NCBI GenBank assembly: GCA_003331585.1
Contig: QOPG01000002.1
Span: 50,156-114,155, forward strand
Direction of reading: 5' to 3'
From: Gammaproteobacteria bacterium
GTDB lineage: Bacteria > Pseudomonadota > Gammaproteobacteria > Steroidobacterales > Woeseiaceae
Length of the DNA stretch: 64,000 nucleotides
Shown here: positions 47,556 to 57,697 of the stretch, in pieces
Position numbering within the stretch: position 1 is the stretch's first letter
How the letters are laid out: every line of letters starts with the position of its first letter
Position numbers and translations under genes: made by a program
The notes under the pieces: model-generated
The model's input: the letters and a program-made list of their open reading frames with translations, nothing else
Database searches by the model: none
What the model was told of the DNA's origin: nothing

Positions 47556-49103
47556 TTAAATTTTTCCTTTTTCTAAAATTACATGTGCTGCATTTCTTCC
47601 ACATGCCCCACTGATTCCTCCACCTGGATGTGTTCCAGCGCCACATAAATAGAGGCCATCAATTGGCATTTCATATTGAGAGAATCCAGCAACCGGTCTG
47701 ACGAACATAAATTGATCTAATGTAAATTCACCGTGATGCCAATGTCCACCAGTAATATTAAACTCTTTTTCAATGTCCAAAGGTGTCAATAATTCTTCAC
47801 CTAAAATACAATCATCGATATCTTCCATGTGCAACCTTAGCGCTGATTTTATGGCTGCTATAAATTCACCACGAGCTTCTTCGTTCCATCCTGATTTCAT
47901 ATTATACGGTGCATATTGAGCTATAACTGACATAACATGCTTACCATCTGGTGCAAGAGAGTTGTCAGATACACTAGGAAACGTAACCTCCAACACCGGT
48001 TTTGGGGAGCTCTCGCCATATTTTGCAGGATTGAAAGCCTTCTCTACATAATGTTCGCTTGGTGCTATTAATAATCTTTGCTCAAAATCTGAATCCTTAA
48101 ATTCATTTATTTTTGGCAGTTTATCAAGGGCAAAATGCATTTTTGCTGCATTACCCTTCATCCGAAAGTTATCTATTCTATGAGTAAACCTTATCTCAAG
48201 ATGTTTTGGCCCGACTAGATGCATCATTGTTTTCTTAGGATCTGCATTTGAAATGACTACCGAGCTAAAATAAATATCTCCATTTTTCGTTTCCACCCCA
48301 GTAACTGAGCCCTCGTTGATGAGAACTTTTTTTACTTCAGAATTAGTTTTTATTTCAACTCCTAAATTCTTCGCCGTCTCAGTAAGCATATTAGAAAGAC
48401 TTCCCATTCCACCTTTTGGTAATGAGATCTTACCTTCACAGCCTGCCATTCTGTATAAATAAGTAAGAATAGTATTTGGAGAACGAGGACCAAGATGAGT
48501 ACCCATTACTGCATCTGTGCTCAGACCGCCTTTTAAAAGTGGATTTTCAAACCTCTCTTCTAGCTCATCGTGAATATTCATACCAATGAGCCTGAGAAAT
48601 TCTCGCATTTCTATTTTACCCATTCTCCGAATATCGAAACCAAGTTTCGCAAGCAGTAATAAATCTTTTGAATTCTTTGTTCCCAATCTGGCTGGGCGTT
48701 TATTTAGATATGTTTTTAGGAGAGCACCAAATTTAGTCATTCGTTTATGGAATTTATTAAAACTTTTCTCATCCTCATCACTCACACCTGCGATCTTGCC
48801 ATCAGAGTATTTAATATGGCTCCCATCTTCTGCTAAAACTATAGTTTCAAGGTTATCTTTAACGATATCTAACTGGAGGTTTAGTTCTTTTATCACTTCT
48901 GGTTGAAATTGATAAAGAAGATGTGCACAAGCTGAAACGGAGAAGCCATCATGAAATTCTCTTGAGACTGCCGCCCCTCCAGTCTGATCATTTGCTTCTA
49001 AAACGAGTACTTTTTTTCCCTTTTTCGCGAGAATTGCAGAACACACAAGTCCGTTATGACCCGCTCCAATTATTATTGCATCATATTTATCAGTCATCGC
49101 CAA
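47556..49103 (-). CDS. Phytoene desaturase/PYROXD2-like FAD oxidoreductase (copy 2)
   Basis: YDAIIIGAGHNGLVCSAILAKKGKKVLVLEANDQTGGAAVSREFHDGF; C-terminal GLYLCGAGTHPGGGISGACGRNAA. Confidence 0.88.
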   Translation of the reverse strand: MAMTDKYDAIIIGAGHNGLVCSAILAKKGKKVLVLEANDQTGGAAVSREFHDGFSVSACAHLLYQFQPEVIKELNLQLDIVKDNLETIVLAEDGSHIKYSDGKIAGVSDEDEKSFNKFHKRMTKFGALLKTYLNKRPARLGTKNSKDLLLLAKLGFDIRRMGKIEMREFLRLIGMNIHDELEERFENPLLKGGLSTDAVMGTHLGPRSPNTILTYLYRMAGCEGKISLPKGGMGSLSNMLTETAKNLGVEIKTNSEVKKVLINEGSVTGVETKNGDIYFSSVVISNADPKKTMMHLVGPKHLEIRFTHRIDNFRMKGNAAKMHFALDKLPKINEFKDSDFEQRLLIAPSEHYVEKAFNPAKYGESSPKPVLEVTFPSVSDNSLAPDGKHVMSVIAQYAPYNMKSGWNEEARGEFIAAIKSALRLHMEDIDDCILGEELLTPLDIEKEFNITGGHWHHGEFTLDQFMFVRPVAGFSQYEMPIDGLYLCGAGTHPGGGISGACGRNAAHVILEKGKI

Positions 49104-50709
49104 AATTCTCAGGTACAGTGTTTTTAAGTTTTAAATCTAATAAAATTTCACGAGCGGCATTAGCTCCAGGTGCCGCCATAACCCCTCCTCCAGGATGTGT
49201 ACTTGATCCGCACATATAAAGTCCATTAACTGGAGCTCTATATTGAGCATATCCTGGGACCGGCCTATTAAATAAAAGTTGATCCATAGTTAGTTCGCCA
49301 TGGAAGATATTTCCCTCTGTTATCCCTATTTGATCTTCAATATCCTGAGGTGTTCTAATTTCCACATGAAGAATCAAATCCTTAAAATCAGGACTATAAT
49401 TTGAAATTTGATCTATAACACTTTTACCAAAAGCTTCCCTTTCATCACTAGTCCAAGCCCTACCCTCAATCTGAGCTGGACAATATTGAACAAAACAACT
49501 CATAAAATGTTTACCTGGAGGAACCATTGTAGGGTCAGTTGCACTCGGGATTGTGCAATCGATGTATGGGTCCTTAGACCAAGTTCCATCTTTCCAGTCA
49601 TCATAAGCTCTTTCCATTCTCTCCATTGAATCAATAAAATGCATATCAGCATGTCCTATAAATTCACTATTTTTTGGTAAAGCTGGAAAAGTTGGCATCC
49701 CATCAAGTGCAATATTTAGTTTTCCTGATGAGCCACGAATTTTGAAGTTTTTAACTCTTTGGTAAAAATTTTCTGGTAGGTCATTTTTATCCATACAATT
49801 AAGGAATGTTCTTTTTACATCCATCGCTGAAACAACTACTGGTGCATATATCTCCTCGCCACTTTCAAGTGCAACGCCTTTGGTACGATTATTTTTGACA
49901 ATTATTTGATCTACACCCGCTTCAGAGCGGATCTGTCCTCCGTATGACTGAAATGCTCCAGCAAGTGAGTTGGAGACAGCGCCCATACCACCTCTGGCAA
50001 AACCCCATGTTCCTACATTTCCATCTACATCACCCATATAATGATGTAATAAAACATAAGCTGTTCCTGGTGAATGGATACCAAGTGCAGTACCAATAAT
50101 ACCACTTCCAGAAAGGGCGGTTTTTATAACATCTGTTTCAAAATACTCATCCAAGTAATCAGCAACACTCATAGTCCAAAAACGAATTGTTTCATACAGT
50201 CTATCCTCACCAAGCTCCAAGAATTTATTACCAAGCATGATCAGCTCTTTTATATCCCTTGGTTTAAATGAGGTTGGATCTGGGGCTGTTCTTAGAAGAA
50301 AATCACGGATGAGACGACATTGACGCATTGTATCAGTTGAATATCTAGTATAAGCATCAGCATCATGAAGAGAATGCCTTGCCATTTCGCGATGCGCTGC
50401 TTCATGGTCATGATAGGAACCAAAGTAATCGCCATTCTCCATAAATTGAAGAGAGCCACCATACGGTGTTACTTGCAAGCCATGTTTGTGTAACTCAAGA
50501 TCTCTGTATATTTCTGGTCGAAGTAAACTACAAACATAAGAGCAATTAGAATACTTCCAGTCTTTATAAAGCTCTCTGCTGACAGCGGCCCCACCAATGT
50601 AATCGTTTTTTTCTACGCAGAGGACATCCAATCCAGCTTTAGCAAGAAAAGCAGCATTAGCGAGCCCATTGTGACCAGCTCCAACAACAATTACATCATA
50701 ATTTTTCAT
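49090..50709 (-). CDS. Phytoene desaturase/PYROXD2-like FAD oxidoreductase (copy 1)
   Basis: YDVIVVGAGHNGLANAAFLAKAGLDVLCVEKNDYIGGAAVSRELYKDW; GLYMCGSSTHPGGGVMAAPGANAA. Confidence 0.88.
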   Translation of the reverse strand: MKNYDVIVVGAGHNGLANAAFLAKAGLDVLCVEKNDYIGGAAVSRELYKDWKYSNCSYVCSLLRPEIYRDLELHKHGLQVTPYGGSLQFMENGDYFGSYHDHEAAHREMARHSLHDADAYTRYSTDTMRQCRLIRDFLLRTAPDPTSFKPRDIKELIMLGNKFLELGEDRLYETIRFWTMSVADYLDEYFETDVIKTALSGSGIIGTALGIHSPGTAYVLLHHYMGDVDGNVGTWGFARGGMGAVSNSLAGAFQSYGGQIRSEAGVDQIIVKNNRTKGVALESGEEIYAPVVVSAMDVKRTFLNCMDKNDLPENFYQRVKNFKIRGSSGKLNIALDGMPTFPALPKNSEFIGHADMHFIDSMERMERAYDDWKDGTWSKDPYIDCTIPSATDPTMVPPGKHFMSCFVQYCPAQIEGRAWTSDEREAFGKSVIDQISNYSPDFKDLILHVEIRTPQDIEDQIGITEGNIFHGELTMDQLLFNRPVPGYAQYRAPVNGLYMCGSSTHPGGGVMAAPGANAAREILLDLKLKNTVPENFGDD

Positions 50710-50729
50710 TGAGTTATTTGCCTATTTAT

Positions 50730-52049
50730 TTAAGTATTTAATTTGTCTTTTGTAATGTCTACTGCTTGCTCAAATTTGTCCAGTGTTTCGTTTAAACATT
50801 TCATATCGTGAGACTCACACAAAAACCATGGTTCTCTTGAATCCGGTTCAACTAATATACCCAACTCATGAAGATTAGGAGCGAGAGTATCATAAAATTG
50901 ATAATCCGAATTCAACCAGCCCCTGTAATCGGTAGGTACTTTTTCAGAGAAAAAGAGCCCCATCATCGATGGGTGTCCTGAAAAATCATGTGCAATATTT
51001 CTTGTTTCTAATATCTTGCTTATTCCATGTTGCAACTTTTTACCATATTCTTCAATATTTTTTAAAGCATCGGTTTCATCAATTATTTCAAGAGTTTTGG
51101 AAGCTGCAGATAGAGAAACAGAATGCCCAGTGAAAGTACCACCATGAACGACGCCATCATCCCCTCCTACGTGTCTCATAATTTCTTCTTTTCCTGCAAC
51201 AACTGCTATCGGATAGCCATTACCCATAGCTTTTGCAAAAGTGCATAAATCAGCATCGACATTGTAAAGTTCTTGAGCGCCACCTTTAGCAACTCTAAAA
51301 CCTGTTTTCACTTCATCAATAATCAATACGACTTCATGCTTGTCACACAAGTATCTTATATCTTTCATATATTGTTGGTTGGCACTAATGCTGCAACAGT
51401 TACCCATAATTGGTTCTACTAAAAATGCACCAATATCATGACCAGATTTTTTGAACAAATCTTCTATGGCATTGGCATCATTTATTGGTGCGGTATAGTT
51501 CAATTTCTTCGTAATTTTCGGAATACCATTACCGTATGGCATAAGATCAGGATCTCCGGTTTTTGGATCCCAATCCTCAATCTCTGAATACCACATAACC
51601 TCACTAAATACTCCATGATAACCTCCTTCGAGAATTACATGGCCGTCCTTTCCTGAAAAGGACCTCGCTATTCTCAAAGCCGCCATTACAGCTTCAGTGC
51701 CAGAATTAGAAAATCGAACTAACTCTGCTGACTTCACCATCCCACTGATTCTAGTGGCGATTTCATATTCAAGCTCAGTTGCGAGTGCGAATACACCACC
51801 CATATTCATGCCATTTCTTGCGGCTTCATCTACTCGTTCATCTTGATAACCAAGGATAATTGGCCCGTAGGCTAGACGATAGTCTATATACTGGTTATCA
51901 TCTAGATCCCATAATCTCCCGCCCTTGCCTTTTTTAATATAGATGGTTTTGTCATCTCCCCAATATCTAAAATTTGAAGATACGCCCAAAGGGAGTTTCG
52001 TGATTGCTCGATTAAACTGTGAGTTGGATTTATCTAATCTTCTTGGCAT
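50730..52049 (-). CDS. Class III aminotransferase (glutamate-1-semialdehyde aminomutase-like)
   Basis: RFSNSGTEAVMAALRIARSFSGKDGHVILEGGYHG, LIIDEVKTGFRVAKGG, FAKAMGNGYPIAVVAGKEEIM. Confidence 0.9.
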   Translation of the reverse strand: MPRRLDKSNSQFNRAITKLPLGVSSNFRYWGDDKTIYIKKGKGGRLWDLDDNQYIDYRLAYGPIILGYQDERVDEAARNGMNMGGVFALATELEYEIATRISGMVKSAELVRFSNSGTEAVMAALRIARSFSGKDGHVILEGGYHGVFSEVMWYSEIEDWDPKTGDPDLMPYGNGIPKITKKLNYTAPINDANAIEDLFKKSGHDIGAFLVEPIMGNCCSISANQQYMKDIRYLCDKHEVVLIIDEVKTGFRVAKGGAQELYNVDADLCTFAKAMGNGYPIAVVAGKEEIMRHVGGDDGVVHGGTFTGHSVSLSAASKTLEIIDETDALKNIEEYGKKLQHGISKILETRNIAHDFSGHPSMMGLFFSEKVPTDYRGWLNSDYQFYDTLAPNLHELGILVEPDSREPWFLCESHDMKCLNETLDKFEQAVDITKDKLNT

Positions 52050-52055
52050 AGTGTT

Positions 52056-53216
52056 CTACATTCCATCAAGGCCTCTTTTCTGCATAGAGCGCGCTATAAT
52101 GAGCCTTTGAATTTCACTTGTTCCTTCCCAAATTCGATCCACCCTTAATTCTCGAAAGAATCTTTCAGCGACATTTTCTCTCATATAACCCCTTCCACCA
52201 AATATCTGAAGAGCTCTATCAGCAATCCTATTCGCTGCTTCTGACACATAAAGCTTTACCATTGAACACCGATTATGCAAAACCTTAACATCTAGTTTTT
52301 CATCATCCGCTCTTGCAGCCTCAAAAGTCATCAATCTTGATGCCCACAGCTCAGTAGCACAGTCTGCTAACATAAATTGAATTATCTGTTTTTCAATAAG
52401 CGGTTTACCGTCCACAATTCTTTCTTCTGCAAACTTTTTCGCATCTTCAATCAATCTAGCTGCAGCACCACAACTTCTTGCCCCAATCATCAGTCTTTCA
52501 TGCCTAAACCAACTGTGTGTGAATGCCATCCCATCGCCTCGCTTGCCGACTCGCTGCCCCTCATTGACAAGAACATTTTCAAATTTATAAGTAGGATGAT
52601 GAGCTGCATAGGTATGACTAAATAATGGAGATTCAATCATTTCAATTCCATCTGTATCCTTATCTACGAGAAACAATGCATCTTCTTCTTCATCGGGTAA
52701 ATAAGCTTGAAACCAGAAATAATCAGCTAAATTTGCACTTGTTACGTACCATTTTTCTCCATTTAAAATATACCCATTTTTAACTTTTTCAGCTGTTGCT
52801 TCTAAATTAGCCACATCTGAACCAGAGCCTGATTCGGTTATGGCATAACAATCTTTTTTCGCTCCTTTCATCAAAGGAATAATATATTGATTTATTTGCT
52901 CTTCTGAGCACGCATCAAACATCCACGATTGTGCTTCAGGAAAACACCATGAAAGTGCATTTGTTACCCTACCCAATTGCTCCCAAATTGCTACTTGCTC
53001 TACCATTGAAAGCTGAAGTCCGCCATATTTCTCTGGGACATCGATGGCGGTAAAACCTAATTCAATAGCTTTTTTCTTATTTCTTGATGTGATTTCCTTT
53101 GAAAGCTCACCGTTGTTGAGCTCAGCCTCTATTTCATGGGGCTGTAGATAGTTGTCAGCATAATCACGGGCTATTTTTTGCCACTTTTTTGCCTGATTGT
53201 TAAGCTTTATTTCCAA
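52056..53216 (-). CDS. Acyl-CoA dehydrogenase
   Basis: CYAITESGSGSDVANLEATA, WYVTSANLADYFWF, ALQIFGGRGYMRENVAERFFRELRVDRIWEGTSEIQRLIIARSM. Confidence 0.93.
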   Translation of the reverse strand: MEIKLNNQAKKWQKIARDYADNYLQPHEIEAELNNGELSKEITSRNKKKAIELGFTAIDVPEKYGGLQLSMVEQVAIWEQLGRVTNALSWCFPEAQSWMFDACSEEQINQYIIPLMKGAKKDCYAITESGSGSDVANLEATAEKVKNGYILNGEKWYVTSANLADYFWFQAYLPDEEEDALFLVDKDTDGIEMIESPLFSHTYAAHHPTYKFENVLVNEGQRVGKRGDGMAFTHSWFRHERLMIGARSCGAAARLIEDAKKFAEERIVDGKPLIEKQIIQFMLADCATELWASRLMTFEAARADDEKLDVKVLHNRCSMVKLYVSEAANRIADRALQIFGGRGYMRENVAERFFRELRVDRIWEGTSEIQRLIIARSMQKRGLDGM

Positions 53217-53266
53217 ACTTTAGCCCTATTTAATGAATTAATAATAAAAATTAAGAATAACTGAAT

Positions 53267-54475
53267 TTAAACTCTTGCAGCCAATTCTTTCAATATCCAT
53301 TGGATATAAACGCTTTCCGCATCTTCCATGCCTGAAAATGGACCAGGCACATAGTATTTAGATTCAACCCCTTTGCGATTATTTACGATTATAGTTTTAT
53401 CCGCATGTGTAGTTACATCCCATAACCACACTAAATCATCTTTGTTATAGTCCTGACCTTCCTCAGCATCATTCCTGACTAACCAGTATATTTTGCATTC
53501 ACTGTTACCAATATCAACCGGTGTAAAAACATAAACAACAACGTGATCACTATAAGCGAGCATAAAGGTGAAAGCACCAAATGAAAAATCTGATGCACCC
53601 CCGTCATAATCTTTAAAATTACCTAGCAGAGGAGCAACTGCTTCACCATCCTTACTTCCAGTTTTGTATCCTTTGAATAAGGCCGTACGGCTATAACCAT
53701 AACCTTGTTCGCCTTCTCTTGCCTTCATATCGATAAAATCAATCTCTATATTTTTTATCCCACATGATTCCATTCTCTCAAGCATATGTTCCTGAACTCG
53801 GTCTCTCTTTGTGTCATCCAGCATAAGAGTATGCATCTTGGCATATTCAGGATGTGCAGTGGCGCAATGATAACACTCCTGATAATTTTCAATAGAAAGT
53901 TTCCAGTTCGCTTCAATTGGATAAGTGATTTCAGCTGCAACTTTTAAATTCTCAAAATCAAACATCTCCATTGGTTCTTTTAAGTCTCTCTTAGCTCCAT
54001 CCCATGATGGAGGGCTATCTGAAAAACACACAAAAACTAATCCATAAATAATATCTATGGAAAGCTTATGTAAACTGAAATCACTCTTATCAAAATCATT
54101 TGGCATATTTCTGGCTGCAGTAAGCTCACCGTCTAAATTATAAACCCAGCCATGGTATGGGCAGCTAAATTTATTTGTTGAACCCTCACTTTCGAGACAG
54201 ACAAGCGATCCTCTATGTCTACATACATTAGCAAATGCCTTCAATTTTCCATCTTTATTACGAACGATAATGGCTGACTCATTAGCAACATTAATAACTC
54301 TAAAATCACCGGCATTGGGAATTTGTGATTCATGGCCAGCGAATATCCAGTTTTGAGAAATAATATGATCCAATTCAAGCTGATAAATATCAGGGTCAGT
54401 ATAAAATCTTTGGTCTAAAGACCAGCCTGGTTTTTGCGCCGAAATTAATTCTTTAATATCCAGTTTTTGATTCAT
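53267..54475 (-). CDS. Rieske-type ring-hydroxylating/monooxygenase alpha subunit (track start 54625 revised to ATG 54475)
   Basis: Rieske motif CRHRG...CPYHGW; mononuclear iron region ENYQECYHCATAHPEYAKMH. GAGG Shine-Dalgarno just upstream of the internal ATG at 54475. Confidence 0.92.
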   Translation of the reverse strand: MNQKLDIKELISAQKPGWSLDQRFYTDPDIYQLELDHIISQNWIFAGHESQIPNAGDFRVINVANESAIIVRNKDGKLKAFANVCRHRGSLVCLESEGSTNKFSCPYHGWVYNLDGELTAARNMPNDFDKSDFSLHKLSIDIIYGLVFVCFSDSPPSWDGAKRDLKEPMEMFDFENLKVAAEITYPIEANWKLSIENYQECYHCATAHPEYAKMHTLMLDDTKRDRVQEHMLERMESCGIKNIEIDFIDMKAREGEQGYGYSRTALFKGYKTGSKDGEAVAPLLGNFKDYDGGASDFSFGAFTFMLAYSDHVVVYVFTPVDIGNSECKIYWLVRNDAEEGQDYNKDDLVWLWDVTTHADKTIIVNNRKGVESKYYVPGPFSGMEDAESVYIQWILKELAARV

Positions 54476-54637
54476 TATTGACCTCTCATTATTTCTAGTT
54501 ACTATTTTAACTCTTCTTTCAATACTAGAGATAGATTTAATTTCGTATTGTGACATGGAGAGCGTATATTTATTTTGGATTTTTTTAATAGAGCAATAGT
54601 GTGTTAAATTGAGCATTGTCTTCAACTGAAATTAACC

Positions 54638-56230
54638 ATGAGATTCAATATGAGAAAGTTCTTGATTTTTTATCTTTTCATTACCGCAATAAGTGGTTGT
54701 AAAAGTGAGCCAAAAGTTAGTGTTGAAAATCAAACCTTAATCGGAAAGTACCACCAAAATACTGATATAGCCGCCTTTCTAGGAATTCCATTTGCGGAGC
54801 CTCCAATAGATGAGCTGAGATGGTCCGCTCCAGTTCATCATCAACCAAAAAATTCTGTAAGACATGTAAAAAGTTTCTCTCCAGCCTGTATACAGCCAAT
54901 GGGAATATTGGAGTGGTATCGAGATCTAGCAGAGGTATTCGGTAACCCAAGAAATATTGTTGAAGATTTATCAATAAATGAAGATTGCTTGTATTTGAAT
55001 GTATGGACACCCACGCTAAATAATAATGCCGATCTGCCTGTAATGGTCTATGTTCATGGCGGTAGCAATAACAGTGGATGGTCTTTTGAACCGAATTATC
55101 ATGGATATGCATTGGCTAAAAAAGATGTTGTAGTAGTAAGCATAGCTTATCGACTTGGTGTTTTTGGATTTTTTTCACACCCAGAAATACAAGGGTCAAT
55201 AAATGCTAATTTTGGATTATGGGATCAGGTCCTTGCACTTGAATGGATTAGAAAAAATATTAAAAAATTTGGAGGAAATCCTAATAATGTAACCGCATTC
55301 GGTGAATCGGCAGGTGCGCAAGATATCCTGGCTTTAATGTTTGCAGATCCCGCAAAGAATCTCTTTCATAAAGCCATCTTACAGAGTAATGCTGGATTTG
55401 GATTGCCACAACAAACAAATGGTAATGGGCATGTCAGGTCAAGTATGGAAGATGAAAGAAATAGAGGTTTAAAACTTGCAAGAATATTAAGTACCTCAGA
55501 TATACCACTATCACTTGATGAATTAAAAAGTGTGACAGCAGACAAAATTCTCAATACCTATCAGAAAGAATTTCCCGAACACTACCACTCTCCTGCAGTG
55601 GATGGATATTTAATAAAACGACCAACATGGTTGGATATACAAAATAAAGATCTCTCAAACATGAGAGTGATTATTGGCACTAATGCGGACGAGTATTATG
55701 CAAATACCCCTGAAAATGTGACACCAGAAACGCTTGAAATAATAGCGAATCAATTATTTCCATCAATGACTGATGTTGTAATGAATGCGGTTAAAAGTGA
55801 ATCAGACCCTAGAAATATTATTGATAGATTATATACGGCTGAAGGAATGCTATGCCCTTCAGAAAACTTAGCAGCAAATATAACAAGTGATGAAGGCAAA
55901 AGTTGGGTATATTATTTTGATAGGATTCGTGAGGGAGATTCTGCAAAGCATCCAATGGTAAGAGCATATCATGGCGCAGAATTGCCTTATGTGTTTAATA
56001 CACATGATGAATGGATGACCACCACAAATTTAGATAATGAAATCACCGACATAATTACAGATTATTGGACAAATTTTGCGAAAAATGACAACCCGAATAA
56101 CCCCAATATTCCTCATTGGCCTGAATTCAAAAAAGATAAAAATTTTGTACAAAGGCTAGGTGATAAAATAGAAACTATCCCTTCAACAGAATCAGTATTA
56201 TGTTCAATTTATACAAATCAAATCAAATGA
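54638..56230 (+). CDS. Type-B carboxylesterase family lipoprotein
   Basis: Lipobox AISGCKS; FLGIPFAEPPIDELRWSAPV, EDCLYLNVWTP, FGGNPNNVTAFGESAGAQ (here GESAG). Confidence 0.9.
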   Translation: MRFNMRKFLIFYLFITAISGCKSEPKVSVENQTLIGKYHQNTDIAAFLGIPFAEPPIDELRWSAPVHHQPKNSVRHVKSFSPACIQPMGILEWYRDLAEVFGNPRNIVEDLSINEDCLYLNVWTPTLNNNADLPVMVYVHGGSNNSGWSFEPNYHGYALAKKDVVVVSIAYRLGVFGFFSHPEIQGSINANFGLWDQVLALEWIRKNIKKFGGNPNNVTAFGESAGAQDILALMFADPAKNLFHKAILQSNAGFGLPQQTNGNGHVRSSMEDERNRGLKLARILSTSDIPLSLDELKSVTADKILNTYQKEFPEHYHSPAVDGYLIKRPTWLDIQNKDLSNMRVIIGTNADEYYANTPENVTPETLEIIANQLFPSMTDVVMNAVKSESDPRNIIDRLYTAEGMLCPSENLAANITSDEGKSWVYYFDRIREGDSAKHPMVRAYHGAELPYVFNTHDEWMTTTNLDNEITDIITDYWTNFAKNDNPNNPNIPHWPEFKKDKNFVQRLGDKIETIPSTESVLCSIYTNQIK

Positions 56231-56242
56231 TAAGAAGAACGT

Positions 56243-57688
56243 ATGTTCCTTGGTCTTGATCTCGGCACATCATCTGTAAAAGTAATTGTAATTAATGATG
56301 ATGGCGAAATATCTTCTAAATCAAGCCAATCACTCTCATTATCGAGCCCTAATCCATTGTGGAATGAACAGAGTCCATCAGATTGGTTAGAAGCAGCTGA
56401 AACAGCCATTCTAAAAATACCAAAAAATATTAGATCAAAATTAAAAGGAATGGGTTTATCCGGTCAAATGCATGGCGCAGTCCTATTAGACAAAAAAGAG
56501 CGCCCTATTAGACCAGCAATACTATGGAATGACGGGAGGTCCTTTGAAGAATGCAAAGAATTAGAAAAAAAATTGCCTAATCTTAACAAAATTACTGGCA
56601 ATCAAATTATGCCAGGATTCACTTCACCTAAAATAGAATGGGTTAGAAAATACGAAAAAGAAAACTTTTCAGCAATTCAAAAAATACTACTTCCCAAGGA
56701 TTATCTGAGACTAAAATGGAGTGGAGAGTTTGCAACAGACACTTCAGATGCCTCTGGAACAATGTGGTTAAATACTAAAAAACGATCCTGGAGTAATGAT
56801 GCATTAGAGATATCAGGAATATCTTCTCAACAATTGCCGGAATTATTTGAAGGGAATCAAATAACTGGAAAAATTTCAAAATCCTCTTCAAAAAAACTTG
56901 GTATACCTATGATACCAATAGTCGCTGGTGCTGGGGATCAAGCAGCTGGAGCGATTGGTTCTTCAGTTATCAATCCCGATGATGCTTCCTTAGTTTTAGG
57001 TACATCTGGTGTAATATTTCTTGTCACTGATGGATTTTTACCTAATTTAAAACAAGGGATTCATGCGTTTTGTCATACAGTACCTCGAACATGGCACCAA
57101 ATGGCTGTAATACTTTCTGCTGCTTCAGCCATTGATTGGTGCGCTAATCTTGTTGGTTATGATTATCCAGCTAAAGCTTACAAGGCGGCAGAAAAGAAAG
57201 GAGATTCCGAGAATATCATGTTTCTTCCCTACTTAAATGGCGAAAGAACTCCCCACAACAATCCCCATGCAAGCGCTGCTCTTTTCGGACTTAAATCCAA
57301 CACAAATAGAGCTTCTATAATCCATGCAGCGCTCGAAGGAGTGGCTTTTGCATTAAGTGACGGATATAAAGCACTCGTAGAGGGTGGAGGAAAATGCAAT
57401 ACGATTTCAGTTATTGGTGGAGGGTCACAGTCAACATACTGGGGTAAAATAATTGCGAATTGTCTGAATAAAACACTCGTTTATCGAGATGGCTCAGAAA
57501 CAGGGCCTGCAAAAGGGGCTGCCATTTTGGCTCAGTCTGGCGTCACAGGAAAAGACTTGGAAAGTTTATGTAAACCCTCGCCAATCATTGAAGTAATTGA
57601 ACCGGAAAAAAACTATACTGAGCTCTATCATGCCAAAATAAAAAAATGGCAATTACTTTATCAAGAAACAAAAAATTTAAATCAATAA
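56243..57688 (+). CDS. xylB: Xylulokinase
   Basis: FLGLDLGTSSVKVIVIND, GLSGQMHGAVLLD, AILWNDGRSFEEC, AGAGDQAAGAIGS. Confidence 0.93.
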   Translation: MFLGLDLGTSSVKVIVINDDGEISSKSSQSLSLSSPNPLWNEQSPSDWLEAAETAILKIPKNIRSKLKGMGLSGQMHGAVLLDKKERPIRPAILWNDGRSFEECKELEKKLPNLNKITGNQIMPGFTSPKIEWVRKYEKENFSAIQKILLPKDYLRLKWSGEFATDTSDASGTMWLNTKKRSWSNDALEISGISSQQLPELFEGNQITGKISKSSSKKLGIPMIPIVAGAGDQAAGAIGSSVINPDDASLVLGTSGVIFLVTDGFLPNLKQGIHAFCHTVPRTWHQMAVILSAASAIDWCANLVGYDYPAKAYKAAEKKGDSENIMFLPYLNGERTPHNNPHASAALFGLKSNTNRASIIHAALEGVAFALSDGYKALVEGGGKCNTISVIGGGSQSTYWGKIIANCLNKTLVYRDGSETGPAKGAAILAQSGVTGKDLESLCKPSPIIEVIEPEKNYTELYHAKIKKWQLLYQETKNLNQ

Positions 57689-57697
57689 AAAAATATT

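Noticed and set aside
47556-50709. Carotenoid biosynthesis locus (phytoene desaturase-like genes)
   Set aside because: No crtB, crtE-adjacent or crtY partner; the sequences look PYROXD2-like and sit in a catabolic operon. The prenyl synthase at 31.8 kb is far away and linked to mevalonate genes.
54476-54625. 50-residue N-terminal extension of the Rieske protein in the ORF track
   Set aside because: The internal ATG at 54475 has a good GAGG Shine-Dalgarno and begins a normal Rieske-family N-terminus; the extension looks like intergenic sequence.
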